Positions 23,188 through 29,517 of a stretch of DNA of 47,655 nt are shown piece after piece. Position 1 is the first letter of the stretch. Every line of letters begins with the position of its first letter. Under the pieces are notes generated by a model that saw only the letters and a program-made list of their open reading frames with translations, ran no database searches and was not told the DNA's origin. The translations under genes and the position numbers were made by a program. Source of the stretch: an uncultured Caryophanales bacterium (GTDB lineage: Bacteria > Bacillota_I > Bacilli_A > RFN20 > CAG-826); assembly GCA_946414655.1 (NCBI GenBank), contig CAMKPL010000007.1:1-47655 (forward strand). Direction: 5' to 3'.

Positions 23188-23215
23188 GGAACCCGGGACC
23201 GCAATCTCGGATTCC
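23188..23215 (-). terminator. Hairpin between two membrane-block genes
   Basis: GGAATCCG and CGGGTTCC pair with one G-T. The following run is weak (AAGAAACATTTTA), so it may slow or protect rather than terminate. Confidence 0.45.
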
Positions 23216-23221
23216 AGCTCT

Positions 23222-24058
23222 TCAATAGTTATTGAGATCTACGATATCGAAGTTCAAATATCCAACGCTTACCTCGTGTCCATTATACTCCTCTATGTGC
23301 ATCTCAATGAAATATACTTCCTCGATAGCATCGTGATCCAAGCCAGCAGACTGTACAGCTTTACGATATGTCAGATCTGAGTTGTAACCACCCATCTCTA
23401 ATATAAATTGCTGCAGATCGTAGAACTCTTCTCCTCCTTTGCTAAGTGAGTGATTGACATGCTTCAATGCCCTCTTTACCCTCTCAAATGTAGAGACGAA
23501 ATATTGACCTGTGTGCGGATCGAAGAAAAGCTGCTCGCCGTTCTCTACGCCACACCTTTTTGCAATATCTTCCGGCAATTGAGTAAGGACTCTATCCTGG
23601 ATTTCACGCTTATGTGCTTCATACTCGATATCCCTTTCCTCTTTTTCGCCTATTTTCTTACGTACCTCGTCTTTATATATCTGATGAGATACTTCTGCGG
23701 CTGTAGACCGTGCAACCTCTGCTGCAATGCGTTCACGTGCTTCCTTGCATACTCCTCCGCCACAAACAGTTGTGACAATACCAGATAAGATTGAAGGAAC
23801 ATACCACGGAGCCCCGATCTTTACCTTTTCGAACATTGTCAACGGAATATAATACTCTTCGGGATCATCATTTGTTAATTTTGCTTCCCTTACAGCATCA
23901 TTCCAACGTTCGTCTTCCTCCTCGTCAATTGCACGGATTGCTTTCCAGGTTGCTACAGATGCTAATGTCGCTGTACCGAAGACACCTACCGCTAATCCAA
24001 TTGTGAAAAGTTTTGGGGACTCAATCCCCTTTTGAAATGCCTTTTCTTTAATGCCCAT
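23222..24058 (-). CDS. DUF6353-like membrane protein 2
   Basis: 278 residues from ATG at 24058 (AAAGGAG upstream); the frame to 24223 is an artefact. Hydrophobic segments at about 16-38 and 80-98, the second ending in GGGVC, then a long charged helix (KEARERIAAEVARSTAAEV landmark) and a beta-rich end. Resembles DUF6353 (from memory), thus a divergent partner of the 335-residue protein 6 kb away. Confidence 0.65.
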   Translation of the reverse strand: MGIKEKAFQKGIESPKLFTIGLAVGVFGTATLASVATWKAIRAIDEEEDERWNDAVREAKLTNDDPEEYYIPLTMFEKVKIGAPWYVPSILSGIVTTVCGGGVCKEARERIAAEVARSTAAEVSHQIYKDEVRKKIGEKEERDIEYEAHKREIQDRVLTQLPEDIAKRCGVENGEQLFFDPHTGQYFVSTFERVKRALKHVNHSLSKGGEEFYDLQQFILEMGGYNSDLTYRKAVQSAGLDHDAIEEVYFIEMHIEEYNGHEVSVGYLNFDIVDLNNY

Positions 24059-24126
24059 TTTTCTTCTCCTTTCTTGAGCTAAAGAAAAAGCAGAGATGAA
24101 TATAAACTCAACTCTGCTGTTTGTGA

Positions 24127-24255
24127 TCAGTGTAACAAGAATACCAGCGCTAAAGATGCAATCAGCCCGAAGTCTCCTCCGATAGCTGTCATTGCTACTA
24201 TAAGCGCAAGATATCCAAGCCACTTACAAACTATTGTTTTCCGTTTTTTATCCAT
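24127..24255 (-). CDS. 42-residue membrane protein
   Basis: AAAGGAGC before the ATG; basic N-terminus (DKKRKT) then a hydrophobic stretch to the end. Not in longer-ORF lists because of its length. No family recognised. Confidence 0.58.
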   Translation of the reverse strand: MDKKRKTIVCKWLGYLALIVAMTAIGGDFGLIASLALVFLLH

Positions 24256-24273
24256 CTCTGCTCCTTTCTGTAT

Positions 24274-24438
24274 TCACTTTTTTGAGTTTTTGTCCTCTTT
24301 CGGGACCATTGTTAACTCGCATCCGGTATCTTCTTCCAATACCGATACACATCCTACTGCAGCCATCCCAAGAGCAAATAATACTCCTAATGACATAAAT
24401 ACTGCACCTATGATGTCCTTTACCAACTTAGTTACCAT
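24274..24438 (-). CDS. 54-residue membrane protein
   Basis: AGGAGG nine bases before the ATG. One helix (about residues 8-34) and a Lys-rich tail. Has its own promoter-like element and leader hairpin upstream. No family recognised. Confidence 0.6.
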   Translation of the reverse strand: MVTKLVKDIIGAVFMSLGVLFALGMAAVGCVSVLEEDTGCELTMVPKEDKNSKK

Positions 24439-24465
24439 TTTTATTACCTCCTATAAATTGTGAAT

Positions 24466-24503
24466 GGATGGGCACTTCCCATCCTATAATATAAAGTGAA
24501 AAA
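24466..24503 (-). promoter_or_regulatory. Promoter-like element plus leader hairpin
   Basis: TTTTTCACTTTATATTATAG on the transcribed strand, then GGATGGG-AAGTG-CCCATCC, then ATTCACAATT and GGAGG. Confidence 0.62.
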
Positions 24504-24506
24504 GCT

Positions 24507-24530
24507 GAGAGGGTATGTTTCAACCCTCTC
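24507..24530 (-). terminator. Intrinsic terminator
   Basis: GAGAGGGT and ACCCTCTC around TGAAACAT, followed by AGCTTTTTCAC. The same loop core occurs in the terminator at 25417. Confidence 0.8.
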
Positions 24531-24546
24531 GTTTGGCCTCCTTTCT

Positions 24547-24855
24547 TTACGGCTGCTTGGGCATATGATTGCCCGTAAATTTCTTTGCTAAGTCGACCGT
24601 ATCAGGACTGCTTGCTATTGCTCTCGCGCCGTCCAGTAAGAACGGAGTAGCTAATGTTGCTGCGAATCCTAATGCGATATGCCACCATTTCAATCCGCGA
24701 TCTTTGGAGTCATTCTCCTCTTTATCGCACATATTGACGGTGTGCTCCCATTGGGATTGCATCATACCATACTCCTGTGTACCGGGCTCAAATTCCTGTA
24801 AAGCCTGATACAGTCTTTCTTCTTCTTTCTTAGCATGTTTCTTATGCTTAGCCAT
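24547..24855 (-). CDS. Single-pass membrane protein
   Basis: 102 residues. Lys/His-rich N-terminus, soluble helix, membrane segment at about 60-83, short tail. AGGAGG precedes the ATG. Function unknown. Confidence 0.62.
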   Translation of the reverse strand: MAKHKKHAKKEEERLYQALQEFEPGTQEYGMMQSQWEHTVNMCDKEENDSKDRGLKWWHIALGFAATLATPFLLDGARAIASSPDTVDLAKKFTGNHMPKQP

Positions 24856-24892
24856 AATTTTACCTCCTTTTTTGGCCTTTTTAATTGTTTAC

Positions 24893-24935
24893 GGAGATAC
24901 ACTATTATACCTCCTATAATATAAAGTGAAAAAAG
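24893..24935 (-). promoter_or_regulatory. Promoter-like element plus leader hairpin with TAATAGTG loop
   Basis: CTTTTTTCACTTTATATTATAG-type element, then GGAGGTA-TAATAGTG-TATCTCC, then GTAAACAATT. The loop matches those at 22625 and 25370. Confidence 0.62.
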
Positions 24936-24939
24936 AGAA

Positions 24940-24970
24940 GGGAGCATAAAGCCCCCAAGCCTTCCGGCTT
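24940..24970 (-). terminator. Terminator with two hairpins
   Basis: AAGCC/GGCTT and GGGGGC/GCTCCC hairpins in series followed by TTCTCTTTTTT on the transcript. Confidence 0.7.
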
Positions 24971-24976
24971 ACTCTT

Positions 24977-25336
24977 TTACTTTTCAATTTTGTATATCAA
25001 TTTCCCAATCTGATTCTCAATTCTTTTGAGTGAATCTGTCTGCTTGTCCAGCTGCTTCTGCTGGTCTTCCAGTTTCTTGGTGAGGGTCTCATACTTCTTT
25101 TCTTCAATTTCAAGACTCTCCATGCATAAATCCTTCGTCTTCTTCCACAGCTTTAAGCAGTCGTTAATGATCTGTACACTTTCCTGATCTAATTCATCAG
25201 GGAAGCCACAGCCACTTGCTGCCATTGCCTGGTTGAGCAATTTCATCATGCCCTTTTCTGATTCGTCAAGAAATTCCTTAAGAACTTCTTTCTGATTCCT
25301 CTCTTCCTTCGTTCCAAAATAAACTTTACCAATCAT
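24977..25336 (-). CDS. Coiled-coil protein
   Basis: 119 residues, soluble. From about residue 70 a strong Lys/Gln/Glu coiled coil (LEDQQKQLDKQTDSLKRIE landmark) runs to the end. AGGAGG precedes the ATG. Preceded by its own promoter-like element. Confidence 0.68.
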   Translation of the reverse strand: MIGKVYFGTKEERNQKEVLKEFLDESEKGMMKLLNQAMAASGCGFPDELDQESVQIINDCLKLWKKTKDLCMESLEIEEKKYETLTKKLEDQQKQLDKQTDSLKRIENQIGKLIYKIEK

Positions 25337-25369
25337 CTTTCTACCTCCTATAAATTGTAGATTGTTTAC

Positions 25370-25410
25370 AGAATGGCACTATTACCACTCCTATTATATA
25401 ATGTGAAAAA
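25370..25410 (-). promoter_or_regulatory. Promoter-like element plus leader hairpin with TAATAGTG loop
   Basis: TTTTTCACATTATATAATAG, then GGAGTGG-TAATAGTG-CCATTCT, then GTAAACAATC on the transcribed strand. Confidence 0.62.
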
Positions 25411-25416
25411 TTTAAA

Positions 25417-25436
25417 GGGAGTATGTTTCAACTCCC
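25417..25436 (-). terminator. Intrinsic terminator
   Basis: GGGAGT and ACTCCC around TGAAACAT, followed by TTTAAATTTTTCAC. Confidence 0.72.
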
Positions 25437-25444
25437 ATTAAATA

Positions 25445-25603
25445 TCACCTCCTTTTAATAATCGACCGGATGATCAGTACGTCTCCGCCTATCATTAATA
25501 TAAGTGCTACTGTTAACGGCCATATTACTACAAGTCCTGTTGTAATTAACAGGATTGCAAATAAGACCAATACTAGTAACGCTAACAACAATAGTGTTAA
25601 CAT
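25445..25603 (-). CDS. 52-residue two-helix membrane protein
   Basis: AAGGAG eight bases before the ATG. Almost wholly hydrophobic (Leu/Ile/Val), two helices with a basic end (RSIIKRR). The size and topology would suit a holin-like or small anchor protein, but there is no specific evidence. Confidence 0.6.
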   Translation of the reverse strand: MLTLLLLALLVLVLFAILLITTGLVVIWPLTVALILMIGGDVLIIRSIIKRR

Positions 25604-25637
25604 AATCTTAATCTCCTTTCTTTAAAATTAGGTTTTA

Positions 25638-25660
25638 CCCTATAATAAGGTGTGAAAAAA
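25638..25660 (-). promoter_or_regulatory. Promoter-like element
   Basis: TTTTTTCACACCTTATTATAGGG on the transcribed strand (given in two parts: TTTTTTCACACC, TTATTATAGGG). Confidence 0.6.
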
Positions 25661-25677
25661 TATAATGTCTGAAAAGA

Positions 25678-25695
25678 GGAGACCTAAAAATCTCC
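25678..25695 (-). terminator. Short hairpin near a stop codon
   Basis: GGAGA and TCTCC around TTTTTAGG, followed by CTCTTTTCAG. Weak. Confidence 0.5.
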
Positions 25696-25696
25696 A

Positions 25697-25891
25697 TTAT
25701 AAATCCGTTGCAAATCTTACTATAACCTTTTCTTCATTATCGTCATAACCATCGATGTAATGAAGCTGTATACCCCATGCACCATTAGCTTTTAAATTAG
25801 CTAATACAGTGCTGAGATTTTCAACTCTCACATCCATTTCATGCTTCATGTAATTATGTTCCTTATAAGATCTATTTTTAAATTCTCTCAT
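25697..25891 (-). CDS. 64-residue hypothetical protein
   Basis: AAAGGAG precedes the ATG. Basic N-terminus, then an alpha/beta pattern (GAWGIQLHYIDGYDDNEEKV). Soluble. Own promoter-like element and terminator. Confidence 0.6.
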   Translation of the reverse strand: MREFKNRSYKEHNYMKHEMDVRVENLSTVLANLKANGAWGIQLHYIDGYDDNEEKVIVRFATDL

Positions 25892-25910
25892 AATAATCTC
25901 CTTTCTGTCT

Positions 25911-25931
25911 CCTCATTATAAGAAGTGAAAA
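25911..25931 (-). promoter_or_regulatory. Promoter-like element
   Basis: TTTTCACTTCTTATAATGAG on the transcribed strand. Confidence 0.55.
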
Positions 25932-25938
25932 TTTTAAA

Positions 25939-25962
25939 GGGTCTGAAATTTCTTCCAGACCC
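25939..25962 (-). terminator. Intrinsic terminator
   Basis: GGGTCTG and CAGACCC around a 10-base loop, followed by TTTAAAATTTTCAC. Confidence 0.72.
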
Positions 25963-25972
25963 GAAGATAGAA

Positions 25973-26341
25973 TCATTGAACTTTCCAAACTCCTATAAAT
26001 TCAGATAATTCATAATTCTTTTCTTCTACACTTTCTTGCCACTGAACTGTGGCTCCTTCCCAAGTGTCAATGATTACGCGCTCTTCTGGTGTTATCTGTC
26101 TAATACCCGAAGAGATGTAATTTTTTCCTGCACCACCTCTATCTCTAGGTGTACGGCTATCCACATCTGTCTCGCATACAGGGCACATCCATGTAATATC
26201 CTCTCGGAATGAATGCGGATCATCATAATATTCCATGATCTCCGGATCACCCTTCAAGATCTCAACTTCTGTACCGCAAAGCGGACATCTTAATGTATAA
26301 GCTTTCCACTTATGTAGTGCACCTCTCTTTAAAATCTTCAT
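25973..26341 (-). CDS. Zinc-ribbon hypothetical protein
   Basis: 122 residues. CPLC at about 19-22 and CPVC at about 52-55 form a probable zinc ribbon. GAGAGG before the ATG. Recalls a small phage zinc protein common in Clostridia phages (from memory). Own promoter-like element upstream. Confidence 0.68.
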   Translation of the reverse strand: MKILKRGALHKWKAYTLRCPLCGTEVEILKGDPEIMEYYDDPHSFREDITWMCPVCETDVDSRTPRDRGGAGKNYISSGIRQITPEERVIIDTWEGATVQWQESVEEKNYELSEFIGVWKVQ

Positions 26342-26359
26342 CTTTCTACCTCTCTTTCT

Positions 26360-26399
26360 TTATTATGAGCATGCGCTCTCATAATAGAGAGTGAAAAAA
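26360..26399 (-). promoter_or_regulatory. Promoter-like element plus small leader hairpin
   Basis: TTTTTTCACTCTCTATTATG then GAGC-GCAT-GCTC on the transcribed strand. A partial second TTTTTCAC-like unit follows upstream at about 26400-26412. Confidence 0.58.
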
Positions 26400-26411
26400 T
26401 ATATAAAGTGA

Positions 26412-26431
26412 GAGGACCGTAAATGATCCTC
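26412..26431 (-). terminator. Terminator overlapping a stop codon
   Basis: GAGGATC/GGTCCTC-type stem followed by TCACTTTATATATTTTTTCAC. Confidence 0.6.
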
Positions 26432-26621
26432 AGTATAAAAATTTTCTTTTAAGTTTCTTTTCAAACTTTATCGTTAGATATCCCATTGCGAAGCTGAATA
26501 TCACCGGTGCTATAAACAATTTTGTTAATACATAAATTGCTACAATACCGATCATATTAGCAAACATTGATGATACTATAAATAAAACCATTAAAATAAT
26601 TCCTAATATTTTTTTACCCAT
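26430..26621 (-). CDS. Two-helix membrane protein
   Basis: 63 residues from ATG at 26621 (AAAGGAG upstream). Mostly hydrophobic in two stretches, with a basic end (KFEKKLKRKFLY). No family recognised. Confidence 0.62.
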   Translation of the reverse strand: MGKKILGIILMVLFIVSSMFANMIGIVAIYVLTKLFIAPVIFSFAMGYLTIKFEKKLKRKFLY

Positions 26622-26637
26622 ATAATCTCCTTTCTGT

Positions 26638-26662
26638 CCTCTCATAATAGGATGTGAAAAAA
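26638..26662 (-). promoter_or_regulatory. Promoter-like element
   Basis: TTTTTTCACATCCTATTATG on the transcribed strand. Confidence 0.6.
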
Positions 26663-26666
26663 TATA

Positions 26667-26680
26667 GGGGCCGAAGCCCC
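26667..26680 (-). terminator. UUCG-loop terminator
   Basis: GGGGC-TTCG-GCCCC followed by TATATTTTTTCAC; a very stable tetraloop. Confidence 0.8.
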
Positions 26681-26687
26681 CATTACT

Positions 26688-26969
26688 TTAATCATCCCAG
26701 ATACCTTTCGTATCCTCCTTTTCTTTCCATTTCTCGCACATTTCATTGTGTCCTTTCTCCATTTCTTGCCATGATGAATAGTTCTTCACGTCGAGTTCTC
26801 CCCAATCAAGAACTTCTCCGGTACGATTGTCAGCATGAAACACCATAGTTTCATATCCCCGATCTGGTGTTTCTCTACTGTCTACTACCACTTTCTGTCC
26901 TGTGTCTCCAACCTCGACACAATCCCTATACACATGTTCTCTGTCAATGCAAAAATTAAAGTTTAACAT
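26688..26969 (-). CDS. 93-residue hypothetical protein
   Basis: ATG at 26969 chosen for its AGGAGG; the frame to 27002 lacks one. Soluble, acidic, aromatic-rich. No family recognised. Confidence 0.62.
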   Translation of the reverse strand: MLNFNFCIDREHVYRDCVEVGDTGQKVVVDSRETPDRGYETMVFHADNRTGEVLDWGELDVKNYSSWQEMEKGHNEMCEKWKEKEDTKGIWDD

Positions 26970-26983
26970 AACATTACCTCCTA

Positions 26984-27028
26984 TAAATGTTGCGAGCACC
27001 ATTGCTCATAATAGGATGTGAAAAAAAA
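26984..27028 (-). promoter_or_regulatory. Promoter-like element plus leader hairpin
   Basis: TTTTTTCACATCCTATTATG then GAGCA-ATGG-TGCTC then GCAACATTTATAGGAGG on the transcribed strand. Confidence 0.6.
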
Positions 27029-27029
27029 A

Positions 27030-27048
27030 CTGGGAGTGTTAATCCCAG
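27030..27048 (-). terminator. Intrinsic terminator
   Basis: CTGGGA and TCCCAG-type arms followed by nine T; overlaps the stop of the 83-residue gene. Confidence 0.82.
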
Positions 27049-27290
27049 TCGTTTCTAGATTCGTTGTATGCATCCATAATATCGGACGTATAACAATCCA
27101 TTAAGAAACCATTATCAATTTCTTTTAATTTTTTCGGAATAAAACTTCCTTCTTTTCTAATTACTTTAAATCCTTTTTTGCCAATAAAATGCTTAACACA
27201 TCGTAAATCTGTTGCCGCTACAAAATCAAGCCAAATTTCGTCTGACTCGTTTGCAGTTTCCAATGCCAATTTTTTAACTATGTAATACAT
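27039..27290 (-). CDS. 83-residue hypothetical protein
   Basis: AAAGGAGG before the ATG. Soluble alpha/beta pattern (TDLRCVKHFIGKKGFKVI). Its own promoter-like element precedes it. No family recognised. Confidence 0.62.
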   Translation of the reverse strand: MYYIVKKLALETANESDEIWLDFVAATDLRCVKHFIGKKGFKVIRKEGSFIPKKLKEIDNGFLMDCYTSDIMDAYNESRNDWD

Positions 27291-27303
27291 ATTTATTGCC
27301 TCC

Positions 27304-27344
27304 TTTCATAATAGAAAGTGAAAAAAATATATGAAGTGAAAAAG
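27304..27344 (-). promoter_or_regulatory. Tandem promoter-like element
   Basis: Two T-tract/CAC units in series on the transcribed strand: CTTTTTCACTTCATATAT then TTTTTTTCACTTTCTATTATG (20-base core). AAAGGAGG follows the second at once. Confidence 0.58.
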
Positions 27345-27348
27345 AGAA

Positions 27349-27363
27349 GAGGCATTAAGCCTC
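27349..27363 (-). terminator. Intrinsic terminator
   Basis: GAGGCTTAATGCCTC followed by TTCTCTTTTTCAC on the transcript. Confidence 0.75.
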
Positions 27364-27615
27364 TTTCTTATTAGCCTCCTTTATCTCAGTTTTTTGAATC
27401 TTGTCAAAGTTTCCTTTAAGGTACTGGATAACCATATCGATTACCATCAAACCGAGTCCAATGGAGAAACATTTACCGCATTCTACTGCTACTGACTCGC
27501 TAAAGCCAGTCATACAGAATACTGCAAATACTCCTGCCATGAACGCCGTTATCATGTTGTTCATCTTTGTATCCTTTTCCTTAACCTTTTTAAATTCATT
27601 AATCTTTGCTGCCAT
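27355..27615 (-). CDS. Two-helix membrane protein
   Basis: 86 residues from ATG at 27615 (GAGAGG upstream). Hydrophobic stretches at about 22-40 and 48-64, charged ends. It is the first small gene after the tail fibre and could be a holin on position and topology alone; no motif confirms this. Confidence 0.62.
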   Translation of the reverse strand: MAAKINEFKKVKEKDTKMNNMITAFMAGVFAVFCMTGFSESVAVECGKCFSIGLGLMVIDMVIQYLKGNFDKIQKTEIKEANKKEA

Positions 27616-27639
27616 AATAATTTCCTCTCTTTCTTTATT

Positions 27640-27680
27640 TACGGATAGCACTCACTATCCTATAATAAGGTGTGAAAAAA
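27640..27680 (-). promoter_or_regulatory. Promoter-like element plus leader hairpin
   Basis: TTTTTTCACACCTTATTATAG then GGATAG-TGAGTG-CTATCC then GTAAATAAAG on the transcribed strand. Confidence 0.62.
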
Positions 27681-27683
27681 TAC

Positions 27684-27716
27684 GGACCGGCCCCAGCAAT
27701 AAGCCAGAGCCAGCCC
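27684..27716 (-). terminator. Long GC-rich terminator after the tail fibre
   Basis: Fourteen pairs including G-U pairs join GGGCTGGCTCTGGC and GCTGGGGCCGGTCC around TTATT, followed by GTATTTTTTCAC. It separates the late tail operon from the small-gene array. Confidence 0.75.
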
Positions 27717-27737
27717 AAGAAAGAAAGGAAAAGTAGG

Positions 27738-29333
27738 TTATAAGCAGAAACCAATAAAGAAATATGATGCTAACCAGTCAGATCCAGGGCTTATATTATC
27801 TCCATTATTTGAACCCCATAAGTAATATGATCCAATATGACCACCAGTATTATAGAAAGTACTATTATGATCTCTTAAAGTAATTCTATAACCATCCTGA
27901 AAATTGAGTCCTATGGCTTCGTAATTTGTCGTATAATCAATACCAGGCTCTACTGCCAACATATCAGTAAATACAGACAGGGTTACCGGATATGATGCTT
28001 CAATCGTTTTACTCTGAATTAACGACTTAAACTCAGCAGCACTAGGAATCCATATTTTATCCTGAGATTGCTTAAACACATGCTGAGGATACATATCGTC
28101 GTAATTAACAGCACCATAATAAGTTTTTAATACAGGCTGGATTGCTGCTTTAACAGATTCTGGCATATAATTGAAAAAGTAATAATTGAGATAATCTCTG
28201 AATGCACAGTTACCCCAATCTTGTCTCATTTTAGGCTGAGAAGTATGCCAATCATCATCGGGATCGTACCAAGCACCCGCACCATTTGCTGATTCAACAT
28301 CAGTACCAACTGACGGATTCCAAGTATTACTCATTGGTTCTTTGACATTCATAAAAGTATGAGTCTTTGAAAGCCAAGTCGACGTAGATCCAGATTCACC
28401 TTCTGCTACTTTGATAAAATCGATCAAATATCCAGTTGCAGGAACATCAATAACGCAATGTCTATCAGAGCCATATGCGCTATTTCTAATATTCAACGGA
28501 TATAAGATTTTACCATCTTTCATCTTAGTAGGACAGTTTCTTCTCGCTTCCTCATCATTCGGCCAGTTCCAATACTGTCTAGGAACTTCTACATACATTG
28601 ATTTATGAGCACCTACAGGATATCCAGCGCCATGCTTTGCTGCAATAACATCCCAACCATCAGAAATTTCAGTAGGATCAATAATAATATCTCCATACGA
28701 AGGATAGCAATCCAGATCTCTTGTTACATTTGTAGGAGATGGATTCCATCCTCTAAATGTTTGACCTTGATACATAGTGCCATCAAGAGCTGTACAAACT
28801 GCTGTACCATAAGCAGGACATAACTGTTCGTTAATAACCGTCGTTTTATCAGGTCCAAAGAATCTAACTTTAAACGATCCACTAACCGGAACATTGGAAA
28901 CATTAATATGAATTGCAGAAAATCCATCGAAACCTTCCTCTGCAGCGTAAATCGTTGTATTATTCTCAGTGACTTCATAAATATCTTCCATGATGTCACA
29001 GTTAAGCTGAGGTACGTCAACAGTTACTTTAGAATAATATTCTCCTTCATCCGGAACATATTCCTTGTTTTCTGTTGCTTCAAGCTCAGTCAACTTTGTA
29101 ACACCAGATCCGCTTCCAGAAGCAGGATGTACGACGATATGATCGTATGCGATACCTCCTTCAGCATTAATCTCAAGATCAGATCCATCCGAAGGCATAG
29201 TAGCTGTTCGTTCAGTTACTTGAACAGGATTATCTCCGTGGATCTTATCAAGAGCCTGAATAATAGCATCTCTAACCTGCTCACCACCAGTAGCGTTACG
29301 AATGGTGTCAAGATATTGGTTTATCTGTGCCAT
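27738..29333 (-). CDS. Tail fibre / receptor-binding protein
   Basis: 531 residues. N-terminus MAQINQYLDTIRNATGGEQV and VRDAII match BppU-like tail-attachment domains; middle is beta-rich; the C-terminal ~200 residues (RDYLNYYFFNYMP, DKIWIPSAAEF, ending FIGFCL) resemble the C-type-lectin-like DUF6273 module on phage and surface proteins (from memory). AGGAGG precedes the ATG. It is the last late gene before a strong terminator, the usual place for host recognition. Confidence 0.74.
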   Translation of the reverse strand: MAQINQYLDTIRNATGGEQVRDAIIQALDKIHGDNPVQVTERTATMPSDGSDLEINAEGGIAYDHIVVHPASGSGSGVTKLTELEATENKEYVPDEGEYYSKVTVDVPQLNCDIMEDIYEVTENNTTIYAAEEGFDGFSAIHINVSNVPVSGSFKVRFFGPDKTTVINEQLCPAYGTAVCTALDGTMYQGQTFRGWNPSPTNVTRDLDCYPSYGDIIIDPTEISDGWDVIAAKHGAGYPVGAHKSMYVEVPRQYWNWPNDEEARRNCPTKMKDGKILYPLNIRNSAYGSDRHCVIDVPATGYLIDFIKVAEGESGSTSTWLSKTHTFMNVKEPMSNTWNPSVGTDVESANGAGAWYDPDDDWHTSQPKMRQDWGNCAFRDYLNYYFFNYMPESVKAAIQPVLKTYYGAVNYDDMYPQHVFKQSQDKIWIPSAAEFKSLIQSKTIEASYPVTLSVFTDMLAVEPGIDYTTNYEAIGLNFQDGYRITLRDHNSTFYNTGGHIGSYYLWGSNNGDNISPGSDWLASYFFIGFCL

Positions 29334-29335
29334 AT

Positions 29336-29503
29336 TTACTCTCCTCCTTGGTTATTAGTGGCATTGTTTGAATTCCAGAACTTTTCTGTATGTTCTGCAT
29401 TTATTACTTCAATAAATTTGATGAGGGCATCTTTAAGACCCTGACCAGTATAAGCAGCTTCTAAAGCTGACTTGTATTTATTAAAGTTTTCTACATTAAT
29501 CAT
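29336..29503 (-). CDS. 55-residue tail-region protein
   Basis: Good start at 29503 between the tail-associated protein and the fibre; its stop lies within the fibre's ribosome site. Helical, with an Asn/Gly-rich C-terminus. No family recognised, but position implies a tail role. Confidence 0.62.
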   Translation of the reverse strand: MINVENFNKYKSALEAAYTGQGLKDALIKFIEVINAEHTEKFWNSNNATNNQGGE

Positions 29504-29517
29504 CGTCCGTACCCTCC

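Noticed and set aside
24059-24223. N-terminal extension of DUF6353-like protein 2
   Set aside because: It covers a separate 42-residue gene in another frame; the AAAGGAG site supports ATG at 24058.
10500-27700. Recurring spaced elements as a CRISPR array
   Set aside because: The repeats are short, separated by genes of varied length, and read as terminators, promoter boxes and leaders.
27738-29333. Diversity-generating retroelement target
   Set aside because: No reverse transcriptase or template repeat was seen in the window; kept only as a low-interest pointer.
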